From: Bacillota bacterium
GTDB lineage: Bacteria > Bacillota > Clostridia > Oscillospirales > Ruminococcaceae
DNA: 64,000 bases
Assembly (NCBI GenBank): GCA_023433405.1
Contig: JAEZCT010000015.1
Coordinates: 62,001 to 126,000, forward strand
Direction: 5' to 3'
Of the stretch, positions 24,277 to 32,586 are shown piece after piece. Below the pieces are notes generated by a model. The model ran no database searches. It saw nothing but the letters and a program-made list of their open reading frames with translations, and was not told where the DNA came from. Position 1 is the stretch's first letter. Each line of letters starts with the position of its first letter. The position numbers and the translations under genes are program-made.

Positions 24277-25374
24277 ATGAAAATAAAGCGCCTATTCGCG
24301 CTTGTAGCACTGATGATCTTCTGCTCGCAAACGATGCTGTTTGCCCAAAGTAGTGGAAAAGGCAATGAAAAACCGGCAGAAATTTTATCTGCGTTAGAAT
24401 ACCTTTCACATAACACCGGACGGTGGACCACAGTAGCAATCAACGCGTCAGGGAGTGTGCCGGACGCAGACTACGCTAAGGGTGTCCGCCAGGAGGTGGA
24501 GGGAAATTTCAAACAGGGCTATCAAAAGGTTACCGATATTGCCAGAGATGTCCTTGCCGTGGCAGCATGTGGCTACAATCCTGATAATCTGGGAGGTCGT
24601 GACCTGATTTCGGAGCTTACAGGTTTTGACGCGGTGCTCGGGCAAGGGGCAAACGGGCCGATTTATAGTCTGCTCGCATTGGATAGCCGGGGTTTTTCTG
24701 TTGCCGACGATATGCCTTGGACGCGTGAAAAGCTGTGCCAAGCCATTTTGACCTTTCAAGATAACAATGGCGGGTTTTCCCTGAATGAATCTCTAGAGGC
24801 GGATGTTGATGTTACAGCAGCCGCTGTAACCGCGCTTTCTCCATATACCGAGAAGGCAGAGATTGCCGCTTCGGTGGATCAGGCGCTAACCTGGTTGCAG
24901 ACACAGCAAAATGAGGATGGCACCTTTTCTTCGCTGGGTGTTTCCTCCAGTGAAAGCACGGCCTCGGTGATGATTGCGCTAATCGCGCTTGGAATCCCCA
25001 TGGAAAGCGAGCGGTTTAGCCGGCAGGGCATGACCCCTTATGACGCGCTACTAACCTTTCAGAATTCTGATGGGAGCTTTTCACATGTGGAACAAGGCTC
25101 GGGGAACATCATTGCAACCGAACAGGCCGTTATGGCACTAAGCGCGGTGTTTTTTGGAAAATCACCATACCGCCTTGCGACGTTGACGCCGCCGCCGGAA
25201 ACCGCGAGGATTTCGCTTACCTTTGTATTTATGACTGTCGGATTTGTGATACTAATATATCTTATCTTGCTGCTGGTGCGAAAAATCGGCCAGCGATTTT
25301 CTCCAATGCCAAGACCCCAGGAGGAAATGGAATATAAGCCTGACACGCTAAGCGTCGATGACTCAGACGCGTAA
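24277..25374 (+). CDS. Surface-anchored alpha/alpha-barrel (prenyltransferase/terpene-cyclase-repeat) protein
   Basis: A 365-residue secreted protein. Residues 1-24 are a signal peptide. Residues about 30-300 consist of helical repeats with QW-like turns (FQDNNGGFS, QQNEDGTFS, FQNSDGSFS), the signature of the alpha6/alpha6 toroid shared by prenyltransferases, squalene cyclases and transcobalamin. A membrane helix follows at about 312-334, then an acidic cytoplasmic tail. Catalytic cyclase or zinc motifs were not seen, so a binding role is likelier. The frame opens at ATG 24247, but AAGGGG and the signal peptide fit ATG 24277. A DUF4430 lipoprotein gene follows 61 nt later. Confidence 0.78.
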   Translation: MKIKRLFALVALMIFCSQTMLFAQSSGKGNEKPAEILSALEYLSHNTGRWTTVAINASGSVPDADYAKGVRQEVEGNFKQGYQKVTDIARDVLAVAACGYNPDNLGGRDLISELTGFDAVLGQGANGPIYSLLALDSRGFSVADDMPWTREKLCQAILTFQDNNGGFSLNESLEADVDVTAAAVTALSPYTEKAEIAASVDQALTWLQTQQNEDGTFSSLGVSSSESTASVMIALIALGIPMESERFSRQGMTPYDALLTFQNSDGSFSHVEQGSGNIIATEQAVMALSAVFFGKSPYRLATLTPPPETARISLTFVFMTVGFVILIYLILLLVRKIGQRFSPMPRPQEEMEYKPDTLSVDDSDA

Positions 25375-25435
25375 TACTGCAAAATACGTCGGCCATGCAA
25401 TACCTTTTTAAAAATACATAAGGGTGGTGATTCGG

Positions 25436-25870
25436 TTGAAGCGTATGGCAAAGCAGCTTTTGGTTCCCTTGCTTTTAGTAATACTCACACACACACTCTC
25501 TGCCTGCACGCAAACCGACAACCATAACGATCAAAGCAGACCCTACACCGCAACGGTTACCGTTACCGGCTATGATAATATGATTGTTCTCTCTCAAACA
25601 GAGGCCGGCTTCTCCGAAGGGGAAACGGTTCTGGACGTGCTGCTGCGAGTATCGGAGGATAACGATATTGTAGTAGATTATACCGGCTTTGGGGATACGG
25701 CTTATGTAAAAGGGATTAATAATCTGTATGAGTTTGATTACGGCGGAGAAAGCGGCTGGGTCTATATCGTGAGCGGCACAAAGGAAATGCCTAACGTGAG
25801 CTGCGGAGCATACCGATTAAAGGATGGGGACGATATAAGCTGGGTGTATGTCACCGAATATGCGGCTTAA
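25436..25870 (+). CDS. DUF4430 (transcobalamin C-terminal-like) lipoprotein
   Basis: A 144-residue lipoprotein: type II signal peptide ending in the lipobox LSAC, so the mature protein is lipid-anchored outside the membrane. The rest is a DUF4430-type beta domain, recognisable by GETVLDVLLR, the SGWVYIVSGTKEMP turn and the C-terminal RLKDGDDISWVY. In animal transcobalamins the homologous domain closes over cobalamin bound to an alpha6/alpha6 barrel, and the preceding gene encodes such a barrel. The start is TTG 25436, with AGGGTGGTGA upstream; GTG codons at 25424/25427 are inside the SD. Confidence 0.82.
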   Translation: MKRMAKQLLVPLLLVILTHTLSACTQTDNHNDQSRPYTATVTVTGYDNMIVLSQTEAGFSEGETVLDVLLRVSEDNDIVVDYTGFGDTAYVKGINNLYEFDYGGESGWVYIVSGTKEMPNVSCGAYRLKDGDDISWVYVTEYAA

Positions 25871-26035
25871 TATACGATTGCAAAATAAAAATAAACTGGA
25901 ATTATCACAATACGGCATACCTCAAAATAAATTTCCAGCGACTTTTGTCGTTGTGTTTTATATGTTAATTTGATATTATTAGACAATAGTATTACCAACG
26001 ACTAATTCCTGTCTTTAAGGAGGCCAAGTCCCGAT

Positions 26036-27298
26036 ATGACGTATATTTACTATCTGCAGATTTTGGTGTTGCTTGCTCTGGGCTTTTTTTTAATGTTTAA
26101 AGGACAAACCAAAGCAAAAGACCTTATATTTTTAGGTGTGGCATTTTTAACTCTCTCCACCATCTCCGCCATTCGGTATGAGGTGGGTGACGATTATTAT
26201 AACTATTTGAACATCTTTTTGGAAGTGAAGAACAGTGGCTTTGAAACGGTATTTTCTGGCAGACGCGAGCCGGGCTTTGCACTATTAAACAAGCTTTTTT
26301 CCATGGTAAACGGAAATTTTCAGAATTTTTATGTGTTATGTGCGTTGTTAACCACCGGGCTAGTGCTTCTTTTTATCTATCAGGAATCGAAGCTTCCGTT
26401 TATCAGTGTGTTCCTATATATCTCCATGATGTTCTATTACTGGTCGCTAAGCCTTTTGCGGCAGATATTGGCGGCTTCGCTATGTGCGCTGAGCGTCCGT
26501 TTTATCCGAAAAAAGAAGTTTATCCCGTTTTTAATTTTGGTGCTGCTGGCAGGTTCGGTTCATTATTCTGCGCTGATTCTGCTTCCGGCTTATTTTTTAG
26601 CTCAGATAAAATTTAACTGGAAATCCTTTGCGGTTTTGGGCGGCGTCGCGCTCGCAGGATTTATTTTTGCGCCGCAAGTTGTGAGTATAATTACACAGTA
26701 TGTCTATAAGGGCTATTCGGACGGTATTTTTTCACAAGGCTCTTCTATATGGTACGGCATCTTCCCGTCGTTTGTTTTTGCTGCCGCCTGGTGTTTCAAG
26801 GGCAATTTGATAAAGCAGGACGAGACCAACAATATTTATTTAAATTTTATGTTCTATGCAGCAGTATTTTCACTTTTCGTTGCAAGAGTGTTTATCCTTG
26901 AGCGTTTTGCGGTATACTTCTTCCTGCCGTCCATCGTATTAATTCCTAATATGGTCTACACTTTGCGCGCACCTGATGAAAAGCTTAAGAAAATTGGTGA
27001 AGTAAAGGGTGAACTAAAAACCCTAAAAGGTGGTCAGCTTAAAACAAAACAGCAGGAACTCGGCAAGCTGAACGCTGAAATTAAAGATTCCAAGATATTT
27101 TTTGGTTTTGCGCTGGGTTGTGTCATTACCATAACTATGCTGTATCATTTCTATGGTTTTTCCAAGGGCTTCTATCACATTCAGGACTACAACACCATTT
27201 TTAATAAAAAGCCAAAAAGCAGTTTTGTGGGTGCCCGTTATCGGCACCGCGAATACCTTGCATCCATAGGCTATCCCTTTGAGGAGAAACAGCCATAG
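26036..27298 (+). CDS. EpsG-family polytopic membrane protein (polysaccharide polymerase-like)
   Basis: A 420-residue protein with about ten membrane helices matching the EpsG/Wzy-like family (ISAIRYEVGDDYYNY after the second helix; SLLRQILAASLCALSVRF in the middle). Family members act in exopolysaccharide or capsule assembly, probably as polymerases. A Lys/Glu-rich segment around residues 308-352 is predicted as a cytoplasmic coiled coil inserted before the last membrane helix. No glycosyltransferases or export genes are adjacent, so this is an orphan. ATG at 26036 lies about 10 nt after AAGGAGG. Confidence 0.8.
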   Translation: MTYIYYLQILVLLALGFFLMFKGQTKAKDLIFLGVAFLTLSTISAIRYEVGDDYYNYLNIFLEVKNSGFETVFSGRREPGFALLNKLFSMVNGNFQNFYVLCALLTTGLVLLFIYQESKLPFISVFLYISMMFYYWSLSLLRQILAASLCALSVRFIRKKKFIPFLILVLLAGSVHYSALILLPAYFLAQIKFNWKSFAVLGGVALAGFIFAPQVVSIITQYVYKGYSDGIFSQGSSIWYGIFPSFVFAAAWCFKGNLIKQDETNNIYLNFMFYAAVFSLFVARVFILERFAVYFFLPSIVLIPNMVYTLRAPDEKLKKIGEVKGELKTLKGGQLKTKQQELGKLNAEIKDSKIFFGFALGCVITITMLYHFYGFSKGFYHIQDYNTIFNKKPKSSFVGARYRHREYLASIGYPFEEKQP

Positions 27299-27349
27299 CT
27301 GCAAATGCTACATTTATGACTCCATAACAATTTGTTTACTATTTTTTTC

Positions 27350-27378
27350 TTGAAAAACGAATCTTAATATTATATAGT
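27350..27378 (+). promoter_or_regulatory. htpG promoter
   Basis: TTGAAA (27350-27355) and TATAGT (27373-27378) with 17-bp spacing, immediately followed by the CIRCE operator, which would cover the transcription start. Confidence 0.75.
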
Positions 27379-27382
27379 AGTA

Positions 27383-27409
27383 TTAGCACTCGACACAACC
27401 GAGTGCTAA
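27383..27409 (+). promoter_or_regulatory. CIRCE operator (HrcA binding site)
   Basis: TTAGCACTC (27383-27391), a 9-nt spacer, and GAGTGCTAA (27401-27409): an exact match to the CIRCE consensus. It begins 5 nt after the -10 box and ends 20 nt before the htpG ATG, ideal for HrcA repression. Confidence 0.97.
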
Positions 27410-27429
27410 TACGCTTTTGAGGTGATTTG

Positions 27430-29319
27430 ATGGCTAAGAAGCAATTTCAAGCGGAATCAAAACGGTTGCTGGATTTGATGATTAACTCGATTTACACCCA
27501 CAAAGAGATTTTCTTGCGCGAGTTAATTTCAAACGCAAGCGATGCGATTGACAAGCTTTATTTCCGCTCACTAACCGATCCTGAGGTTGGGCTTGGCCGT
27601 GAGGATTTTGCCATAAGGCTTACTCTCGACAAGGATAAACGCAAGCTCTGTATAGCAGATAACGGTATCGGCATGAATAAGGAGGAGCTTGAGAGCAACC
27701 TTGGCATTATTGCCAACAGCGGCTCCTTCGGGTTTAAAAATGAGCATGGAAATACCGCCGACATTAACATCATTGGTCAGTTTGGCGTGGGCTTTTACTC
27801 TGCGTTTATGGTCAGCGAAAAGGTGACGGTAATCAGCCGTGCATATGGGGAAACCCAGGCTTATCGATGGGAGTCTATGGGTGCAGACGGGTATACCGTG
27901 GAGCCCTGTGATAAGGAAACGGTAGGTACGGAGATATGCCTTGTTATTAAGCAGAATACCGACGATGAGAATTACGACGAGTTTTTGGAGACATATCGCA
28001 TCTCTGGTATTGTTAAAAAGTATTCAGATTATATCCGATATCCCATTTGCATGGAGATGGAGCGGGAGCAATTAAAAGAGGGCAGTGATTCGGAATACGA
28101 AACTATTACCGAAAACAAGACGCTCAACAGCATGATTCCCTTGTGGAATAAAAGCAAGAACGAGATTACACAGGAGGAATACAACCAGTTTTATAAGGAC
28201 AAGTTCTACGATTACACCGACCCCGCAAAGGTGATTCACACTAAGACCGAAGGGACAGCGACCTATAACGCCATGCTGTTCATCCCGGGCAAGGCTCCGT
28301 TTGATTATTACTCAAAGGAGTATGAAAAGGGTCTTGAGCTTTATTCAAGCGGTGTATTGATTATGGAGAAATGCCCGGATCTGCTGCCCGATTATTTTAG
28401 TTTTGTAAAAGGTCTGGTTGATTCACAGGATTTGTCGCTCAATATTTCGCGCGAGATGCTTCAGCATGACCGTCAGCTTAAGGTTATCGCCCAAAGCCTC
28501 GATAAGAAGATTCGTGCCGAACTCCTAAAGATGCTTAAGGATGAGCGGGAGGAGTACGAAAAATTCTACAGGAACTTTGGCTTACAGCTGAAGGTGGGCG
28601 CATATACGGGTTATGGAGCAAACAAGGAGCATTTAAAGGATTTGCTGCTGTTCTACTCCGCTCAGCAGAAAAAGCTGGTTTCCTTTGAGGAATATGTGGG
28701 AGCGGTAAAGGAAGGGCAGGAATGCATCTATTACGCGGCTGGCTCCAGCATTGATCAGATTGCACGTCTGCCGCAGACAGAGCTTGTTTTGGATAAGGGC
28801 TTTGATATCCTTTATTTAACCGACGATGTGGATGAGTTTGCCCTGCGTGTGATTAACGAATATTCCGGCAAGCAGTTTAAGTCGGTAAGTGCGGACGACC
28901 TGGGGCTTACCTCGGATGAGGAAAAGGAAGCGGTAAAAAAGCAAAGCGAAGAGCACAAGGATTTGTTTGAGGCAATGAAGGCGGCGCTAGATGGAAAGGT
29001 AAGCAATGTAATACTGTCTAACCGCCTCAAAACTCACCCCGTATGCCTTTCCAGTGAGGGAGAAATCTCTCTTGAGATGGAAAAGGTGCTTAACGCAATG
29101 CCGGTGGATCAAAAGGTAAAGGCTCAGCGGGTGCTGGAGATTAACGCATCCCATCCGATTTTTGATACCTTGGGTAAGCTGTTTTCTGAGAACAAGGACA
29201 AGCTGGGAACCTACACCAACCTCCTTTATAATCAGGCGCTGATGATTGAAGGTCTTCCTATCGAGGATCCAGCCGCTTTTGCGTCAGCCATCAGCGAGCT
29301 CATGGTGGATAAGCGGTAG
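27430..29319 (+). CDS. htpG: Molecular chaperone HtpG (Hsp90)
   Basis: A 629-residue bacterial Hsp90. The N-terminal GHKL ATPase opens with HKEIFLRELISNASDAIDKL and has the DNGIGM and GQFGVGFYS motifs. The middle domain carries LNISREMLQ with the ATP-contacting Arg. The C-terminal dimerisation domain is complete. It remodels client proteins together with DnaK. ATG at 27430 follows GAGGTG; a TTG just upstream is in frame. A consensus CIRCE site and promoter lie directly upstream, so HrcA and heat control it. It is followed 47 nt later by a thioesterase gene on the same strand. Confidence 0.97.
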   Translation: MAKKQFQAESKRLLDLMINSIYTHKEIFLRELISNASDAIDKLYFRSLTDPEVGLGREDFAIRLTLDKDKRKLCIADNGIGMNKEELESNLGIIANSGSFGFKNEHGNTADINIIGQFGVGFYSAFMVSEKVTVISRAYGETQAYRWESMGADGYTVEPCDKETVGTEICLVIKQNTDDENYDEFLETYRISGIVKKYSDYIRYPICMEMEREQLKEGSDSEYETITENKTLNSMIPLWNKSKNEITQEEYNQFYKDKFYDYTDPAKVIHTKTEGTATYNAMLFIPGKAPFDYYSKEYEKGLELYSSGVLIMEKCPDLLPDYFSFVKGLVDSQDLSLNISREMLQHDRQLKVIAQSLDKKIRAELLKMLKDEREEYEKFYRNFGLQLKVGAYTGYGANKEHLKDLLLFYSAQQKKLVSFEEYVGAVKEGQECIYYAAGSSIDQIARLPQTELVLDKGFDILYLTDDVDEFALRVINEYSGKQFKSVSADDLGLTSDEEKEAVKKQSEEHKDLFEAMKAALDGKVSNVILSNRLKTHPVCLSSEGEISLEMEKVLNAMPVDQKVKAQRVLEINASHPIFDTLGKLFSENKDKLGTYTNLLYNQALMIEGLPIEDPAAFASAISELMVDKR

Positions 29320-29366
29320 CTTCTAATTCCCCCCCCTTTTAAAAGCGATGAAAGGATTTCGAAAGC

Positions 29367-29756
29367 ATGGATATTAAGATCGGCGCCTCTTACCGGCAGG
29401 AATGGACGGTAACTGAGGATATGCTCGCAAAGAATATGAAAAGCGGAGCGGTTTCGGTTTTTGCGACTCCGATGATGGTTGCGTTAATGGAGTGTGCTGC
29501 CAGTGACTGCCTGCAGCAGTTTCTTGACGCCGAGAGCATCAGCGTAGGGGCAAGTATCTCCACAAGCCACCTTTCCGCTACGCCGGTAGGGATGAAGGTT
29601 TATGCGGTTGCTACGATTACAGCGGTTGAAGGCAGGCGCGTGGATTTTACGGTAGAGGCTTACGACGAAAAAGATAAGATTGGCGAAGGTGTTCACTCGC
29701 GTATCTATCTTAACAAGGAAAAGTTTGAGCAAAAGGCTATGGCGAAGCTGTCATAG
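29367..29756 (+). CDS. Hotdog-fold thioesterase (FlK-like)
   Basis: A 129-residue single-domain hotdog protein. It keeps the Thr-Glu-His arrangement of the fluoroacetyl-CoA thioesterase (FlK) family: ATPMMVALMECAA supplies Thr and Glu, and STSHLSATPVGM supplies His. The substrate is probably a small acyl-CoA; fluoroacetyl-CoA specificity should not be assumed. ATG at 29367 follows GAAAGGA. It lies 47 nt downstream of htpG with no terminator seen between, so it may share heat-regulated transcription. Confidence 0.83.
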   Translation: MDIKIGASYRQEWTVTEDMLAKNMKSGAVSVFATPMMVALMECAASDCLQQFLDAESISVGASISTSHLSATPVGMKVYAVATITAVEGRRVDFTVEAYDEKDKIGEGVHSRIYLNKEKFEQKAMAKLS

Positions 29757-29802
29757 GCGCTGCGCTTAGAACCTGTATTGAGAGAAATAGGCTGGTTGCT
29801 TT

Positions 29803-29880
29803 ATTACTAATCTTGCTTTAAACGATATAACAAGTTAATAGATTGCCGCGCAGCGGCATTACGTTTCGCCGCTGCGCGGT
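29803..29880. repeat. ACTAATC-type repeat followed by a strong GC-rich hairpin
   Basis: TTACTAATCTTGCTTTAAAC (about 29803) resembles the dispersed ATACTAAT repeats. It is followed by a 13-bp stem GCCGCGCAGCGGC (29845-29857) / GCCGCTGCGCGGT (29868-29880) with one G-T pair. The hairpin may terminate the htpG-thioesterase transcript, although no T-tract follows. Confidence 0.5.
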
Positions 29881-29982
29881 ATATCGTTGCTTGTTTTAAA
29901 AGGAATTGTATAGAGCTGCCTTTTTGCGTAGTATCAAAATACAAATGGAACATTAGAAGATAATAGAGAAGGAAAGCCCAGA

Positions 29983-30414
29983 ATGATAATCCGAACGATG
30001 AATATTGCCGACTATCATGAAGTGTACCGCCTTTGGACTGAAACCCAAGGCATGGGTATGCGTAGCATGGACGATTCTCAATGCGGGATTGTGAAGTTTA
30101 TTAGCAGGAACCCCAGCACAAATTTTGTAGCCGAGCACCAGAATAGGTTGGTGGGCGTTATTCTGTGCGGTCATGACGGGAGAAGGGGATATATCTACCA
30201 CGCGGCAGTTCATGGGGAGTATCGGCATAGGGGTATTGGCAAGGCGCTGGTGACAGAGGTTCTTAAGGCCTTAGAAAATGAGCAAATCAATAAAGTCGCC
30301 TTAGTTGCCTACAAAACCAATGAAACCGGCAATCATTTCTGGAGCTCTATGGGCTTTACGGTTAGAGACGACCTTGTTTACAGAAACCTTAGTATAAACA
30401 GCGATAATGTGTAG
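29983..30414 (+). CDS. GNAT-family N-acetyltransferase
   Basis: A 143-residue single GNAT domain. The acetyl-CoA pyrophosphate-binding motif A is HGEYRHRGIGKALV (about 75-88), and ALVAYKTNETGNHFWSSMGF gives the C-terminal motif. Overall similar to RimI/YpeA-like acetyltransferases; the acceptor is unknown. ATG at 29983 follows GAAGGAAAG. It stands alone, convergent with thiT. Confidence 0.88.
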   Translation: MIIRTMNIADYHEVYRLWTETQGMGMRSMDDSQCGIVKFISRNPSTNFVAEHQNRLVGVILCGHDGRRGYIYHAAVHGEYRHRGIGKALVTEVLKALENEQINKVALVAYKTNETGNHFWSSMGFTVRDDLVYRNLSINSDNV

Positions 30415-30466
30415 GCGTCTCATGAAGTTTGACGATACGAATCCCGCATAAAGCATTTAATAGTAT

Positions 30467-30505
30467 AAAAACACGCATTACCTTATAAAAGTAATGCGTG
30501 TTTTT
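30467..30505. terminator. Bidirectional terminator between the GNAT gene and thiT
   Basis: AAAAACACGCATTAC (30467-30481) pairs perfectly with GTAATGCGTGTTTTT (30491-30505) around a 9-nt loop. Confidence 0.88.
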
Positions 30506-30555
30506 ACCATAAGAATATGTTCTGTTAATTTTGTGCTGAAAAACAAAGGAATGGG

Positions 30556-31188
30556 TTATGATTTAACTGCCACACGTTTTTCGTTAAGTACAAACACACC
30601 GACTATCAAAACCGATACTATACTGGTGATAATTATTTCTGGAATCATAAAGGTGCCGTTATAGAACAGGGTATATACCAGGGAAAGCGTATTGCCGGAG
30701 AATTTTGAGAGTATGCTTTGGCCAAGGGCAAAGCCTTCCTGCCCAAAGAACCATTCAGCATAATCGGACCAAAAGATAAAGCCGGAGGCTGCGTGAGAAA
30801 GGTAGCGTGCCACTCCCGCTATCAGTACACCGCAAAGGATGGAGGGCACGGGATTTTTAATCTTGTTCTTAAACAACCCGGCAAGCCCTAACACAGTAAA
30901 GGCGATGAGGTAATCGAACACCACGACACCTGCCACAGCACCCAGGGTAATGCCTTTAAAGACACCGCTCGGGATATCCAAAATCAACTGGATAATGCCA
31001 TAGGCAAAGCCTGTGAGCAGCCCCCATTTGGTTCCGTTGCGGTATGCTATGAGCATTATAGGCAGCATACTGCATAGTGTTACAGAGCCTCCGTAGGGCA
31101 GCGCGAAAATCTTGATGAGGGAAAGGATTGCCGCTAGGGCAATCATCACTCCGCTTTCCGCCAGTAGGCGGGCTTTCTTCTTTTCCAT
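30556..31188 (-). CDS. thiT: Thiamine ECF-transporter S component ThiT
   Basis: A 210-residue protein with six membrane helices and the ThiT-specific segment around VARYLSHAASGFIFW, which contributes thiamine-binding residues in the family. As an ECF S-component it binds thiamine and needs EcfA/EcfA'/EcfT, which are not in this window. The frame extends to 31296, but ATG 31188 gives the normal family length. A TPP riboswitch lies about 160 nt upstream, confirming the substrate. Confidence 0.93.
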   Translation of the reverse strand: MEKKKARLLAESGVMIALAAILSLIKIFALPYGGSVTLCSMLPIMLIAYRNGTKWGLLTGFAYGIIQLILDIPSGVFKGITLGAVAGVVVFDYLIAFTVLGLAGLFKNKIKNPVPSILCGVLIAGVARYLSHAASGFIFWSDYAEWFFGQEGFALGQSILSKFSGNTLSLVYTLFYNGTFMIPEIIITSIVSVLIVGVFVLNEKRVAVKS

Positions 31189-31348
31189 GTTTTGCAAAAA
31201 CCTCCCGATAATAGTTCGTTGACAATCGAGAAAAGCCTTTACGGATACTGGCAAGGCAAACGCGCGGTGCTTTCGGCAATTTGGCTCAAAAAGCAAAAAC
31301 GTCCGCCAAGCCGATACGCATGACGAACGAAAAACAATAATCTTATTC

Positions 31349-31433
31349 TTCCTACGCCGGCATTATCCGGATCAGGTAAAAGGGTTCAAAACCATATGGT
31401 TTCATCTCAGCCGAATTTCTCAGCACCCCTGTT
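31349..31433 (-). ncRNA. TPP riboswitch (THI element)
   Basis: On the minus strand the element reads GGGGTGCTGAGA near its 5' end and CCTGATCCGGATAATGCCGG followed by CGTAGGAA at its 3' end: the conserved pyrimidine-sensor and pyrophosphate-sensor helices of TPP riboswitches. It precedes thiT and should switch off its expression when thiamine pyrophosphate is plentiful. Confidence 0.96.
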
Positions 31434-31576
31434 TAAATTGTCAAGCAAAGTATACCTTGATATTCTTTTGATGTCAATACCCGAGTGCCTTTCTGTTTAA
31501 ATTTGCAGATTAAAACGCACAAAACCTCACCCAATTGCGGATTTCGTGCGTTAAAATATTTAAAACGGGATTGAAA

Positions 31577-32230
31577 TCAGCTGCCCTGGCCGTGTTTTTG
31601 AGCGTACTCGCACAAGAGATAGGGGCTGTTTGCGCAGCAGCCTTCGCATTGAGGGGCGCGGGCGCGGCATACTGCCCGTCCATGCAGTACCATGCGGTGA
31701 CAAAAGTCGCCGGATTTTTCGGGCGGCAAAAGCGCAGCTAGCTCGCGCTCACATTTGAGTGGGTCTTTTGTCGAGGTTAGTCCCAGCAGGTTGGTAATGC
31801 GTATGCAATGCGTATCACAAACCACTGAGGGTTGATGGTATACATCTCCCAGAATCAGGTTGGCGGTTTTGCGCCCCACCCCGGATAAGGCCAGAAGCTC
31901 CTCCATGCTGTCGGGTACAATACCGCCATGCCGCGAAAGCAGCTGTCCGGCAATGGCCAAAATATCCCTTGCCTTGGTTTTATACAAGCCGCAGGGCTTT
32001 ATAATTTCTTCAATATCCGAAAGCTCCGCTGCCGCAATCTCCTCTAGGGTTTGAAAACGGTCAAACAGAATAGGGGTGACAAGGTTGACGCGCGCGTCTG
32101 TGCATTGCGCGGAGAGTCGGGTAGCAATGAGAAGCTCATAAGGCTTCTGATAATTCAATGAGCATATAGCGTCGGGATACGCCTTTTCAAAAGCCGTGAT
32201 GAGAAGCAGGGCTTGTTCTTTTTTATTCAT
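31577..32230 (-). CDS. nth: Endonuclease III (DNA glycosylase/AP lyase)
   Basis: A 217-residue HhH-GPD glycosylase that removes oxidised pyrimidines. The helix-hairpin-helix LLALSGVGRKTANLILGD contains the catalytic Lys, and VVCDTHCIRITNLLGL the catalytic Asp. The C-terminal Fe-S loop reads C-X6-C-X2-C-X8-C (CRARAPQCEGCCANSPYLLC), longer than the usual X5 in the last gap and with an extra Cys. ATG 32230 with GGAGG 7 nt upstream is preferred over the upstream in-frame ATG at 32275. Divergent from pyrH. Confidence 0.93.
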   Translation of the reverse strand: MNKKEQALLLITAFEKAYPDAICSLNYQKPYELLIATRLSAQCTDARVNLVTPILFDRFQTLEEIAAAELSDIEEIIKPCGLYKTKARDILAIAGQLLSRHGGIVPDSMEELLALSGVGRKTANLILGDVYHQPSVVCDTHCIRITNLLGLTSTKDPLKCERELAALLPPEKSGDFCHRMVLHGRAVCRARAPQCEGCCANSPYLLCEYAQKHGQGS

Positions 32231-32586
32231 CCCAGAACCTCCGGTAACTATAGTTCTTGTTTGATTAGGCTGCAAAATGTAACCGTTACCATCATAACCG
32301 AAAAAACGACGAAATTCAAATCCGCCGCGGTATGAATTCAGGAAAAAATAACAGACCCGTCATGATATTTGCTTTACTTTATTTCGGGCATATTGTAAAA
32401 TAAGCGGTAGTGATAGTAACAGACCGGTAAATTCAGGACGTATGGGTTCCGAATACATGATAAATATTACGGGTTAATCGCACTGCAGGCCTCAGCGAAG
32501 CCGCCGCGCGCGTTTTCGTGATGTTCTAAATTCATGTAGCCTTTTAGGGAACTGCCATCATTTATTGTAAGGGGATGTTTCATTAC
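32231..32586. other. 356-nt divergent intergenic region nth / pyrH
   Basis: Contains the putative pyrH promoter and a leader of about 180 nt. A 158-codon minus-strand frame (32467-32943) mostly overlaps pyrH and is a shadow. The related 9-mers ACAGACCCG and ACAGACCGG occur about 70 nt apart. Confidence 0.4.
32373..32401 (+). promoter_or_regulatory. Putative promoter of the pyrH-frr-uppS-cdsA cluster
   Basis: TTTACT (32373-32378) and TAAAAT (32396-32401) at 17-bp spacing, giving a leader of about 180 nt before pyrH. Confidence 0.5.

Noticed and set aside
24277..25374. Squalene/terpene cyclase enzyme
   Set aside because: The repeats fit the fold, but no catalytic DxDD-type motif is seen and the protein is secreted and membrane-anchored beside a DUF4430 lipoprotein.
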